A DNA stretch of 64,000 nt from Closterium sp. Naga37s-1 (taxonomy: Eukaryota; Streptophyta; Zygnematophyceae; Desmidiales; Closteriaceae). The stretch is taken from contig CANJKZ010000084.1 in assembly GCA_947471745.1 (NCBI GenBank), positions 4,642,501 to 4,706,500 of the forward strand, given 5' to 3'. The position numbers were made by a program, and so were the translations under genes. A model generated the notes under the pieces. The model was not told where the DNA came from. It made no database searches and saw only the letters and a list, made by a program, of their open reading frames with translations. Positions 1 to 22,883 of the stretch are shown piece by piece; position 1 is the stretch's first letter, and each line of letters opens with the position of its first letter.

Positions 1-11706
<11,706 letters not shown>

Positions 11707-12580
11707 GTGAGCTTGGGAATGAGGGGGGAATGAGATGGAGAATGGGGAAAACCAGGAAGGAGAATGGGGAGACATAAGAGGGGGACGGGGGTAGACGAGA
11801 AGGGGAGGGGGGAAACGATAGGGAGGAGATGGGGAAACGAGAGGGAGAAGGGGGAGTGAATAAGACGGAGAAGGGGCGAAACTGAGAGGCCGCGAATGGG
11901 GCAGTGGGAGGGAGAAGGGGTGAAAATGAGCAGGTGAAAACGAGAGGGGGAAAGTGGGGGGGGGGAAGGAGGGGGCACATCCGAGGAAATGGGAGGGAGA
12001 AAGGGGGGAAATGAGCTTGAGAAGGGGGGGGGGAATGAGAGGGAGAATGGCGATAAATGAGAAGGAGAAAGGGGGGACATGAGAGGCAGCACGAGGGGAG
12101 ATGAGAGGGAAGAGGGGCGTAACTGAGAAGGAGAGGCGGGGGTAATGAAAGGGACAAGCGCAGGAAACTTCTGGGGGAAGGGGGGGAAAGGAGAGGGAGA
12201 AGGGAAGGGGGTCATTTTAGGGAGTCGGGGGAAAGAAAGATGGGGAGGCTAGCACACGGAATGGCGAGGCTTGAGATGGAGATAGGAGGGACGGCTGGGG
12301 AGTTAGGGTGGCGTTTAGCGGGAGATAGGGAGAGGGAAACGGGGAGAGGGAAGGCGGAACGGGGAGGTGGGAAGGGGTACTGGGCTGCGGGAAGGAGAAA
12401 TTACAATGTGTGAAGGGGGTACTTGCTGCGGGAATGGGAATCGGGGTGGCGGATAGGGGAAATGCGGGGCGGGGAGGGAAACCGGGGAGCCGGGAAGGGG
12501 TAATCGGGACAGACGGGAAATGGAGATGGGTGGGTTGGGTGGGGATAGACGGGAGGCAATGAGGGAAATTAGGAGCCAAG

Positions 12581-12845
12581 AGGGGGAAACGGGGAGGTGG
12601 GAAGGAGAAACGGGGAGCGGGAAGGGGAAACGGGGAGCGGGAAGGGGAAACGGGGAGCGGGAAGGGGAAACGGGGAGCGGGAACGGGAAACGGGGAGCGG
12701 GAAGGGGAAACGGGGAGCGGGAAGGGGAAACGGGGAGCGGGAAGGGGAAACAGGGAGCGGGAAGGGGATACGGGGAGCGGGAAGGGGATACGGGGAGCGG
12801 GAAGGGGAAACGGGGAGCGGGAAGGGGATACGGGGAGGCGGCTAG
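12581..12845. repeat. 20-bp minisatellite, about 13 copies
   Basis: The unit CGGGGAGCGGGAAGGGGAAA repeats head to tail with only single-base variants (GGGATA for GGGAAA, GGAACG for GGAAGG). Confidence 0.9.
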
Positions 12846-13139
12846 GGGAAACGAGGAGGCTGGAACCGGTATTGAGGCGGCGAGAAGGGGAAACCGGGAG
12901 GCGGGGAGGGGTAATGGGGAGCGTGAAGGGGAATGAAGAAGGTGGGAAGGGGTAACGGAGAGGTGGGGAGGGGTAATGGGGAGCGGGGAGGGGAACGCGA
13001 ATGGGGGAAGAGGAAACGGGGAGGCAGAAAGGGGAATTGCGGGGCGGGAAGGGAAACCGGGGTGGCGATAAGAGGTAATGGGGACACGGGGTGGGGAAAA
13101 GGGGTGGCGGAGAGGGGATTTTGGGAGGCGGGAAGGGGA

Positions 13140-13520
13140 TACGGGGTACGGGAACGGGAAACGGGGAGGCGGGAAGGGGTAATCGGGAGACGGGGAGGGG
13201 AAAAGTGGTGGCGGAAAGTGGAATTGGGGTGGCGGGAAGGGGATACGGGGTGCGGGGAGGGGAAACGGGGAGGCGGAAAGGGGAATTGCGGGGCGGGAAG
13301 GAAAACCGGGGAGGCGGGAAGGGGTAATCGGGAGACGGGGAGGGGAAAAGTGGTGGCGGAAAGTGGAATTGGGGTGGCGGGAAGGGGATTCGGGGTGCGG
13401 GGAGGGGAAACGGGGAGGCGGAAAGGGGAATTGCGGGGCGGGAAGGAAAACCGGGGAGGCGGGAAGGGGTAATCGGGAGACGGGGAGGGGAAAAGTGGTG
13501 GCGGAAAGGGGAATTGGGGT
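13140..13520. repeat. 145-bp higher-order repeat, three copies
   Basis: The marker AATCGGGAGACGGGGAGGGG recurs at 13181, 13326 and 13471, exactly 145 bp apart. The whole interval between markers is nearly identical, so this is a higher-order unit built from shorter 18-20 bp purine units. Confidence 0.85.
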
Positions 13521-13720
13521 GGCGGGAAGGGGATACGGGGTGCAGGAAGGGGAAACTCCGAGGGGATACGGGGTGCGGGGAACGTGAATTGAGACGGCGG
13601 GAAGGGGAGACGTCGTGGCAGGAATGGGCAATGCGGAGTAGGAGGGGGAAGCGGTTGAGGCGGGATGGAGAATTGCGGAGGCGAGAAGGGATAACGAGGA
13701 GGCGGATATGGGGGGGACAT

Positions 13721-14262
13721 GCAGACGTTTCAGCAGTCGTTCCGTACCTCAACCTCGCCTCCCGGCGGCTAGAACGGACACGTTGTCCTTTTTTCTGTCG
13801 GATCAGTCTGCGTTTGTGCAACCACGCGTTCGGCAGTTTGGGCCGCGTCGCCCGCGTTCACGGTGGCGTGAAGAGGAAACGTGTTTCCCGGAACGCGTCG
13901 GACAACGAGGCGAGGCTGTAGGAGGGGGTCTGGCGGCGCCTTTATGTTAAGAGGGCGGAAATGACTTCGTTGCGGACATGTAATGACGCCCACGCGTCTA
14001 GGCTTGTGTTGGTGGAACTTGGTAAAATGAGCTCGCTGTTTAGTCACGACCTGCTTAGCATCGGGTTATGCTACCTATAGGCGTAGTAGCGTAGATCCGA
14101 GAGTGGAGGGCATTTCGTATACTTTTGTCGACCCTGAAGTTTTGAATCAGCAGGGAGTGCTGGGTGCCGGGGCAATCTCCCTCCCTTGGTCAGCGAGGTG
14201 TTGGAGGGGTAATGTGGTTACCAATATTTCAGATTTCAAAACTTTTGAAACTCCCTTTTGCA
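13721..14262. other. No recognisable feature
   Basis: Mixed-composition sequence after the purine satellite. Short open frames exist but show no family motif, and I see no splice pattern that supports a gene. Confidence 0.5.
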
Positions 14263-14436
14263 AATGTATACAAAACCCTAGACATTTTTAGTGTAAGGGT
14301 TTTGATAAATGGACAGCTTGGGTGTTTTCAAAGTTGGTTTAACATCACAGTCAGAGGCGAGAACGCGAGTTTCGACACCAACATTTCCCCCCCCCTTGAA
14401 ATTTCCAGGTGGCACCTCTTTGGCCACTTGTTAAAA
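14263..14436 (+). repeat. Dispersed repeat R156, copy 1
   Basis: About 156 bp (14281-14436) recurs in inverted orientation at 43888-44043 with high identity. The 16-mer GCAAATGTATACAAAA lies just outside the left end here (14263-14278). In the other copy the same 16-mer lies at the opposite end of the unit, also pointing inward. This fits an element with terminal inverted repeats of which each copy keeps one. Confidence 0.8.
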
Positions 14437-14559
14437 CCAGGGTGCACATTCAACGCGGTTCGGCTTGAGATGTTGGGAAGGGGGTTTGGAGAAAAACAGT
14501 GATTGGCTCACGAGGGGCGACAAAAAAATGATTCCGCTAGAGCTTCGGGCATTTCGTAG

Positions 14560-14790
14560 GTGGCGGGAGGGGGTGAAATGGCGGGAGTGGGTGAAACCGA
14601 ATGGCGGGAGGGATGAAACAGATTGGCGGGAGGGGGGGGAAACGAAATTGCGGGGGAGGGGGGAAACAAAATTGCGGGGGAGGGGGGAAACGAATTTCGA
14701 CGGGGAGGGGGAAATGAAATTGCGGGGGCGTGGGGAAACGAAATTGCGGGGGAGGGGGGAAACGAATTTCGACTTGAAGGGGTTGAAAGC
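14560..14790. repeat. Purine-rich minisatellite, unit about 24 bp
   Basis: Repeats of the form GGGGAAACGAAATTGCGGGG alternate with a variant carrying AATTTCGAC. About eight copies are seen. Frames through it are artefacts. Confidence 0.8.
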
Positions 14791-15275
14791 ACACCTCGTA
14801 ACCCACTCAGTCAAGGGATAACCTTTGATGCACATTCAGCTGAATGTGCACCCCGGTTTTAAGAGAAGATATACCAGCGTGGCAGCAGCGAAAAAATGGG
14901 AGGGAGGTGATTCGGGCATATTTCTTTCGAAATTGCCATACCTACTCGTTAACAGCTATAATAAGAATTTCTGTAAGAAAGGGGGGTGTTATAGAAAATC
15001 AGCCCAAAAGGGGGGTATAATACAAACGAGGTCGCCTATAACACTCACCCCGCACAAGCCACCCGGAGGGTGTACGCACAATTTCGGGGGGTGATTTGTC
15101 CGGGATAATACGGTAACTCAAGTGGCAGCAATTTGATGTGACAAAAAAAGACAGATGCAACTTCAGCCAGAGTAATACAGGCTGGCAATTTCCTCAAACA
15201 GCGCACCCAAAAGAAAGCACATCTTATCATATGGGGGCTCTCACTCACTACAACTGAATACACTAAATAAATAAA
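14791..15275. other. No recognisable feature; 3' flank of LEA_2 gene 1
   Basis: AT-richer DNA downstream (minus-strand sense) of the first LEA_2 gene, probably including its 3' UTR. AAATAAATAAA-type sequence lies close after the stop on the plus strand; no clear minus-strand poly(A) signal was identified. Confidence 0.4.
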
Positions 15276-17623
15276 CTACACTTTTGTAGGCTTGGCTCCA
15301 CATTCCTTCTTGGTCATCACATCCGCGCTGGGGTCCACCGTCATCACACACATCACAGTGACCTGTAACAAGGCATTCAATAGAGAGAATATCGCGTGAA
15401 AGATGTACGGTATATTGACAGCGCATGCCATTCTTCCAAACGAATTTGCTGCATACAGAACGAGCTTGTAGTACGTCTTTTGTACACCATCTCCTACGTC
15501 TCTCACACTTTCACAACACTCACCCTATCAATTACTGCACTTACTGTGTATTCCGCTTTACTCACATTGTAAGTGGGAGAGGAGATTCACACCCTGACAT
15601 CTCTTACGCTACTCAAATGCAATCTTGCTGCACTCACACTACCAGTTACAGTGTGTCCCGCTATACTCACATTGTAAGTGGGAGAGGCGATTCCCCACAC
15701 CCTGACTTTGCCCTGTGTGTTGATAAATGTCTGATACAGAAAACGAGGGAGAAATCAGAGTGGGTCAGGAAGGGATGTTGGAAATGGTTTAGAAGAGGGG
15801 ATGAGGGAGGGTATGAGAAGACTCCCTCACTCTCACTTGACCTTTTTGAGTCGACTCAAAAATCGCCTCTTCACACACGGGAGGGTATGAGAAGACTCCC
15901 TCACTCTCACTTGACCTAAGTGCTGATACAGGTCTGCTGCAGAAAACGAGGGAGGGGATTAGGAAGGAAATTCGGGATTGAGTGAGACAGGAATAATGAG
16001 TCATTAAGCGAGGGGATGATGGAGGAGATGAGCATATTTCCCTCACCCTCACTCTGCCTTGTCTGTCGATGAAGGTCTGATGCAGAAAACAGAGGGAGGG
16101 GAGCTTGTGGTATCCAGTCCTGTATGCCTCTTTATACCCCTACTGCCTGCCTTGATTCATACCTGCATCTTGATTTTCCGCTCCCTCAGCACATCAGCGA
16201 TGGGGCTCCTGACTTGCGCTGACGATGAGGTGGAGAGCAGCGGGAAGCTCTTCACCACGATCGGCACGGTGGCAATTTTTGTCTGCTTCTTGCCCAGCTC
16301 AAACGCTGGCATCTGACAGGGGAGGCGGAGGCGGAAAAGAGGAAGAGCGATGTTGGCAAGAGGCGATGATAAAGAATGTAGCAGTCGAGTGATTGCATGG
16401 CCGTTTCCTTTTAAGTAGCAGTAACAGCAGAAGAAGCGAATACAACATTATTACATAAATAGAAAAAAAAAAAATCACGTACCGAGATATTCGCTCGCGG
16501 TCACATTCACATGCGCATTCAAATCCACGCGCAACCCTTCAAAGTTGTTCCGAATCGCCCTTTGAATCTCGTCCCCAATCCGCATTAGATCTTTAGAGAC
16601 CTCCTTAGAAACGTTCCTCCCGGCTTTAGAAACCTCATGGGTTACATTCTTGCCGATTTGACTAACGTTCTTTCCGAGATCGGAAACCTCTTTTCCGAAA
16701 TTGGACAGCCGGTCCTGGAGGCTTTTCCTGAGGCTGCCGGGGTTCTTCAGATCTAGGTTCGACAGGTCCAGGCTCGGAATGTCGAGGTTCGGCACGTCAC
16801 CAAGGCTGGGGACGGAGCCTCCTAGGTTCGGGACAGTGACCATGCTGGGGTCTAGGCTCGGCATCTTGATGGTTTGGGAAGGGATTGAGATGCTCAGGCG
16901 GACTATATCAACACCCTCTACAGTCACAACTGGTTCCTGCACAGAGGGGAAGGGTGGCGGGAGGAGATGCGGAAGAGTGGGCGGTGAGAAAGAGGGAAAA
17001 TTATGGTGTTTGTATTGCATGTACGTACGTCTGTGTGAATTGAAATTTGGCAGGCCCACTCGACAACACATATGCAACGTTTCGAAGAATGCGAGGCAAA
17101 CTTTAAGATGGGGCGTCATCATTACCTGTTGGGTGAGTGAGAGGAAGAAGACAAGCATTGTGAGGCCAATCCCCGTCATGACCACCCCAGCGCCAATCCC
17201 CACCCAGCAAATGATCTCCCACCTCCCGCACCTCCTTCCCCGCTTCCCCTTCTCCGCACCTCCCCCCTTCCCCTTCCCCGCGCCTCCCCCCTTCCCCTTC
17301 TCTCCATCCCCCCCGTCTCCGCCCAGCTCTGAATCCCCATCCATCGCTTTCGTCTTCGCCGCCGCGGCTTCCGCGGCGGCTATTGCGGCCGGGGAGGGCG
17401 ACGCGAGCGCGTCGCGGTCCGAGTCGGGGAGGTCGAAATCCGCGTCGGAGAGGCCAGTGGAGTTCGAGTCCGAGTCGCGGTGGTAAGGCCGTCGGTTATG
17501 CACCATAGAGTCCACGTCAGCAGCGGCCTCCACGTCAGCTTCATACGCTGCGTCCGCGTCAGCGTCCGTCGAGTAATCCGAGCGGCCGGACGCCTGTTTC
17601 GCTAATGGCGACTCGTCCGCCAT
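15276..17623 (-). CDS. LEA_2 / NDR1-HIN1-like membrane protein, gene 1 of cluster, possibly defective
   Basis: Minus-strand exons: 17623-17126 (start MADESPL, ATGG context), 16936-16483, 16312-16163, perhaps 15524-15462, and 15362-15276. Exon 1 encodes an acidic/Gly-Lys-rich cytosolic tail ending in one membrane helix (about residues 139-162). Exon 2 starts EPVVTVEGVDIVRL and has Asn/Val/Gly repeats with several N-x-S/T sites. The third starts MPAFELGKKQTK and the last ends TVDPSADV...TKV. The exons align with genes 2 and 3. Odd point: exon 2 stops after NVTASEYLG, where the paralogues continue with the NPN...LFN strand pair, and its donor phase (1) does not match the phase-0 start of the next exon. 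A 16398-16313 extension would restore phase but looks non-homologous. The 63-bp exon has a weak donor. The gene may be decaying or its splicing is not fully resolved. Family function: single-pass membrane proteins linked to stress or defence. Confidence 0.6.
15805..15917. repeat. Palindrome site P2 between 39-bp direct repeats
   Basis: A perfect 20-bp palindrome (15843-15862, TTTTTGAGTCGACTCAAAAA) follows one copy of a 39-bp repeat (15805-15843). An identical copy begins at 15879. The site is in an intron of LEA_2 gene 1. Confidence 0.9.
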
Positions 17624-17641
17624 TTTTGCGGAAAACATCAT

Positions 17642-18690
17642 CTTGTTGCGCGCCTTGGCTAATAACGAGGATAAAGAGTAACTGCGCGAGACGACTGGCG
17701 CTACAAGCTGAAGCGGAGGATAAGTAACAGATGACGAGCCCCTGGTTATGCATGTCTTTAATGAAACGCCTGCGGAAAGAATAGCGCCATAGTGAAAGTG
17801 CCCGTTCCCGTAATATCGTTTGACCTTTTCGCTCCAAAGACGCAATTTTCCAAAAGAAAACGAATAACTTGTAGGCCGTTCGCCAGCTCCGTCAACAGTA
17901 TTTCACTGTGCCAGTAGTTCGAGTAACCCTCCCTTGGTCTTACCGCAAAAGCTCTCTTCTCTAGTCCTACAGAGTAATATATTTGTGCCAAACTTGCAGC
18001 TGCTTCGGAAAGCAGCCCGCTGCGCCGAACACGACGCGCCTACCGACGGTCCGCCGTACTATACCGCTTCCCAGGCTTAAAATGTGCGAGCTAGAGGCTG
18101 TAGGTGTAAGGTATGCGACTCGAAGCACCGCCTACTAGGCTATCGATTATCGAACCAAACCACGCATGCTCCCTGCTTGGGAATGCTAGTGTGTGCGGTT
18201 CGGCGGTGGCTCTTGACTCACCGAGCTTCGTTGAGTTGTGGTTGGGCACATCCCCTGAATTTAGTTGGTAATGCGGTAACCAGAAAAGACTTCGCACAAA
18301 AAAGAACGGGGAGGGGGGAACGAAGAGGGGAGAGGGGAGGGGAGGTGGGGGGGAGGGGTGGTTGGGAGAAAGGTGGGGGTACCTAGCTGGACGGGCTTGT
18401 GACATGGGGTTTTCAGCGGTTGTTCTGCTTGACCGCTTTTGACCGCACCGCATCCACAGAAAAGTTGTGTACTGTACAGTAACGTGGTTTTCTGATGTGG
18501 TGGAGGGAGCCGTGGAGCGTGCGTGTATCTGCGAACCGAACTGACATGTGATTGGTTAGGGGCCTCGTCGCCTACGAAGAGGCTAGTTCTGTTCGGTGAT
18601 GGAAACGAAGTGACGGCGCACGACATGGGTTTGCGAAGGAATTGGCAAATATATTGCACTGCGTTCGTCAGCACGCAGTGCAATGAGTCA
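17642..18690. other. No recognisable gene; upstream region of LEA_2 gene 1
   Basis: About 1 kb with no convincing coding exon. It should hold the promoter of LEA_2 gene 1. A short G-rich tract lies at 18305-18380. Confidence 0.45.
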
Positions 18691-18820
18691 GCGGGCAAGG
18701 AAAAAAATAAAACCCACTCGGAAGGCATGCCATTCGGGAGGCATCAACCCTAAAATTTTAGGGTTGAGGCTCCCGAATGGCATGGAGTCCGAATGGGTTT
18801 TAGTATTTTCCTGCCCGCGG
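18691..18820. mobile_element. Foldback (MITE-like) element 1
   Basis: Two inverted arms of about 60 bp meet at CCCTAAAATTTTAGGG. The outer ends read GCGGGCAAGG and CCTGCCCGC, and each arm carries AAAACCCA(C/T)TCGG and GCATGCCATTCGGGAG-like segments. There is no coding capacity. It is a non-autonomous element or a large stem-loop. Confidence 0.7.
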
Positions 18821-18958
18821 TCAGCATGCTGACTCACTCTGTAGCGTCGTCTAGCGGTTCGGTAGCGCTACCGACGCTACCAAGTGTAATATATTGGAAT
18901 ATCTCAGCGGAAACGGGTCGTCAAGCCTGACGACCTGTTGACGACTTGACGACATGCT

Positions 18959-19112
18959 GCCCCGGGCAGAAATAAAAACTAAAACCCCATCGGATGGCAT
19001 GCCATCCGAGGGAGGCATCAACCCTAAATCCATGCCTCCCTGTGTTTAGGGTTGATGCCTCCCTGACCGGATGCATGCCCGAATGGGTTTTATTTTTTTT
19101 GCCCGCGGGCAG
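18959..19112. mobile_element. Foldback (MITE-like) element 2
   Basis: A second, diverged copy of the same family about 270 bp downstream. It has the GGGCA end, AAAACC(C)CAT(T)CGG, the GGAGGCATCAACCCTAAA segment and its inverted partner, then GCCCGCGGGC. Arms are about 65 bp with a short spacer. Confidence 0.7.
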
Positions 19113-19405
19113 TGAGCTCCCCCGGGCGGACTCGCTTGTCCGCTGAGATATATTCGGCGGGTTGTCTCTGTGCTTTCTGTTCATGGAATCGAGCATGTAT
19201 CGTGTTTGTTATTGGTCAGCGAAAAATGTTAGCATGTATGCTTTGTTGGTATGACAGCTGTATCTCCGCTAAAACACGCTCGCTATCGAAGAGTGACAGC
19301 TACCAAACCTGATTTGTACATAACCTTATTGCTATGATGTTCCTGACCATACAAAGAATGGCTTCTTTTGAAGACAGTGCAGGAATGATCAGTGTGTCCA
19401 TGAAC

Positions 19406-21569
19406 TCAAACCTTTTTGGCCTTGCTAACACAGTCCCTTGTCACCGAATTCTTGCCTGCAGCAGGGCTCACCGTTGCATTGCATACTACTCCGACCTGCA
19501 TCCAGAAAAAAGGTCAGCGAACGTTCACTTATCCAGCCGTGAAGTACCTAGTATAGACTTGGATGCACAAAGCAAAAACACAGAAACAACGTGCCAGCTT
19601 ATAAACCACCATTCATGCCAAGGGCCAATAGAGCCAAACCCCTCGGCGTACCTTGTAGGTTGGTGAGGAGAAGGCCCAAACCTGGGCTTTGCCTTCGGCA
19701 ACTCCTAAGATCTGCAAGAAGCATAATTCAGCACAACAACGTAGCACATCAATTGCATGGCAAGATGTCATGTGGTAAAGAGCAAGCAAATCCGGCAAGA
19801 GGAGAGAGTCTTGCCGGCGGCACTGTGCTAACCTTCATCTTGAGCTTCTGAGCCATGAGGGAGTTGCCAATGACACTATCTTTTCCAAGAGACACCAGCG
19901 GCACGTTGACAATTTTCAAGGGGAGTGTCATGGTGATGTTCTGATTGCTGGGGGACCTGAACTCGCCCAACTGAACAAGATTATCACGGACACGAGGGGA
20001 AAGGAAGAGGAAGGTTGAATAGAGTTGTAAAAGAGATGAGTGGTATATCCAACTGAGCTGATTGTCTGTGCGCCTAGACAGTGAAATGGTTAACTGAGAG
20101 CCAAAATTGGAGCAAGTTCTACTCACCGAGACATTGGAGACGCTTATGTTGAAGAGCGAGATGAACAGGTCCAAGTACTTCACTTGAATATCGTATTTGT
20201 TTGGATTCAACACATTCGCTGTAACGTTAATAAGTGCATTCATATTGAGGGTGAAATTGGTTGGGTCCGCCAGCAGGCTTCCGAGATCGCTCCCGAGATT
20301 CCCCAGCGCTCCCCCCAACGGGTTCCCGAGGGCATCCCCGATAGTAGCTCCCAGCCCGCCGAGACTTGTAGTTAGGTCACTGTTGGTGCCTGTGCCGTTG
20401 AAATTTAGCCGTACAATATCTACCTTCTCAATCCGGATCACGGGAGGCTGGAGGACGGGATAGAGGGAGGGGGGAAAGAGGGATAGGAGCATGACAATAA
20501 GACAGGCAGACGGATCGAGAGACAGGCAGATATACAAAAATGTTCCTGAAGAGATGTCGGAGGGGGTGGAGGGGGGAGGGGGGGGAGGAGGAGGGGGAAG
20601 TTGGCACTTTTTGTTGCTCGCAGGGTCACTTCAAATACAATGAAACGGCACAATTTCATGGGATAAAAGTAACTTGATAGTGTTCGGAATTCGTTGGTAC
20701 ACTCACCTCGGGCTTATAGGTGCACGCAACAACGAGTATGGCGATTCCCACGCCGGTCATAAGCAGGGAGAGGAGAAGTCCGCACGTTACGGCGATGTTT
20801 TGCCACGTGCAACAACTGCGCTTCTGCTGCTTATGATGCTGCAGCTTTGCCTGCTCCATCTCATACGAGTCAAAACCAGCTGCGTCCGCCATGTATTGCT
20901 TCTTCTGCACAAGAAAGCGGGAAAGTGAAGGCGGAGAGAGTGAAAGAAAGACAGAGATTGAGAGTCAAGTACATCAGATAGGAAAATAATAAATGATGGT
21001 TTTAATCCTCTCAGCGACGCACTTCCAGACCCAAAGTGAGCACGGACGTCGATCGGGACTAGCGAGCCTATTCAAAAGGCACGGGCATGGATTTAGCGAG
21101 CCTAAGTGTCCAGGAACCGTTTTTTAGACGTCTCAAAAATGAAGAAACGTGCAGCGAATGGGGACAGTGTACTACATGCGTCTGTGACTCTCGTCGCGAC
21201 CTTCAATAGAACTGGTGATGAAGCGTGGTAGCGAGAAGTGTGATACAGCTAGAGCGATAGAGTGAAATGTGGGAGAGCGAAGAGTGGGAAGGCGGAGTAT
21301 GAGAGACCGACGGGTGACAGAGAGATGCGGAAGATAAAGAATGAGACGAAATCATGCGACGCGTACTTACGATGAGATTCGAGAAGCTACAGTCAAAACA
21401 GGACCATGGCACAACAGAAAAGGGACAAAAGGAGATAATCGTATGAGACAAAAGATGTCGTCTAACGTACGTAAGGCTCTTCGAGGTCGTCAGTTATGTC
21501 AGTGTATTTCTCCTCCTGATCCACGCGTGCAGAATTGGTTCTGACTGGGAGAAAGTCGTTCACTCCCAT
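19406..21569 (-). CDS. LEA_2 / NDR1-HIN1-like membrane protein, gene 2 of cluster
   Basis: Six phase-0 exons on the minus strand: 21569-21471, 20892-20707 (with acceptor alternatives just upstream), 20447-20127, 19970-19833, 19711-19652 and 19495-19406 (TGA), about 297 residues. The first exon (MGVNDFLPVR...EEPY) is the least certain. A start at MADAAGFDSY (20892) in exon 2, with an ATGG context, is an alternative, and in frame a 12-nt KKQY link (AAGAAGCAATAC) may precede it. One membrane helix spans about residues 72-91. The LEA_2 region contains RIEKVDIVRLNF, a Gly/Leu-rich insert (LGGLGATIGDALGN), NVTANVLNPNKYDI, LFNISVSNVS and NITMTLPLKI. It ends CNATVSP...DCVSKAKKV. The 20-codon exon and 29-codon last exon match gene 3 in length and phase. 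The topology expected for the family is N-terminus in the cytosol and LEA_2 domain outside. Confidence 0.75.
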
Positions 21570-22883
21570 CGTATGCCAGTCTCTCCGTTCCTTTAGTGCT
21601 ACAAGAAACGGTGATGAAATTGTAACTCGAAAGACGGCGTTGGGATGGAGGAATGAAGAGGTACTGATGCAAAAAAGGTTTGAGATGTTATTTGGAGAAT
21701 GGCTGCTAATCTCCAAATGCTACGTCACGAGCTGCGAATAGCAGGGACAGCAAATACAGGAACCGAATATTACAGATGATAAGCACTGTTTGAATATCAC
21801 AGCACTTTCAGACTGGACAAACCACTCTCAGGGAACCGAATGCGAACTACGTTGCCACGGCAGAGCCTAGGACCACCGAATGTAATCTGAAATGGCTAAG
21901 CAGTGTGGCTACTGCTGAAGCTAGTCACCTACATCTGTTCTCGTTTTGCGAGGAGTGTGTCCTACCAACTTCTTGCGAACTAGGTGCAGGTTCTGCTTCT
22001 GGCAGCTCGAGAGGGCCCTGGGGACGTGCATTGGTAGATACTACCTCACCACTCCACTCAACCGTTATATGTAAGAGACGAAACTCTTTCACTCTCACGG
22101 CACCTTTCTGAACCTGCTGGCGTGATGTACTCGTTTCTGAGGCAAGCAAGGAGCATCTTCATAACGGCTTTCTTCTGCTGTGCGACTTCGGAGTTCGCAT
22201 GGTTCGAAAAGTCGAGCATGCTCTCTCGCTCTGCGACAGCTGGAGGAGCTGAAGATCGTGAAGGGCGATTCCGGACGGATGCCAGAGAGCAGACTTTGGT
22301 CGGTACCAGGGGAAAAGTAGGGGATATCAACTGAACACCGATGTTTGCTCCAACGAACAGCGTCGTCCCCTCGCAGACCTCGTATTCCTTCGCATGGAGC
22401 GGAACCTGATGATGGCATCATCGAACGGCTGACCGACAGATCCAGGGAACTTGATTGGATGCGAAGATACCACCAATGAGAATCACACTACGGAACCACC
22501 TCCTCATTCGTGTCTGATTTTGGCGGGGGGAGGAGGCCACAGCTGGGGACGGAGCGCGCGGTACTCTTGAAACCTAGGTACGGTTTCTGGCAGCCATCGC
22601 GACTCGAAACCGTGTCAGTTTACCCAAACATCATTCGAGACGCGACCGACAGTGAAGCACCGACATTTCAAACCATTGTGTGGTGTGTAGTGTGGTTGGA
22701 GAAGACGCGTGCGGTATGAAGTGTGGTTTGAGGAATCCTATGCTAGTCAGGATGTTGCTACTGCATTTGATCCTAGAGTTGAACCCCCTAAAAATATACG
22801 CTTGAATAATGCCAAAAATAAATATATACCACTTATAAGCACATGACATGAAAACAATGCATTGGGCTGGCATTGCTCATTAT
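21570..22883. other. Intergenic, no supported gene
   Basis: About 1.3 kb between LEA_2 genes 2 and 3. Minus-strand open frames of 70-108 codons (22058-22421) show no family motif I can name and no confirmed exon structure. Confidence 0.45.

Larger units (their letters stand above)
11707..13720. other. Purine-rich intergenic DNA with tandem arrays
   Basis: About 2 kb downstream of the TIC-like stop is almost all G and A on the + strand, with G runs every few bases. Long open frames on the minus strand are Pro/Ser/Phe-rich by-products of this composition, not genes. The tract holds the arrays at 12581-12845 and 13140-13520. Confidence 0.8.

Noticed and set aside
12217-13821. Long minus-strand frames rich in Pro, Ser and Phe over the purine tract
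   Set aside because: They are by-products of a strand with almost no T or C opposite a repeat. They follow the 20-bp and 145-bp periods, have no domain and overlap in several frames.
14465-14821. Plus-strand frame through the 24-bp minisatellite
   Set aside because: Its peptide repeats simply follow the tandem unit; the other frames are open too.
21367-21400. Possible 16-bp microexon of LEA_2 gene 2 with good AG and GT sites
   Set aside because: Its length would break the frame between the phase-0 exons on either side.
22058-22470. Minus-strand frames between LEA_2 genes 2 and 3 considered as a chaperone or other gene remnant
   Set aside because: No motif of HSP70 or any other family could be matched, and no exon structure is supported.
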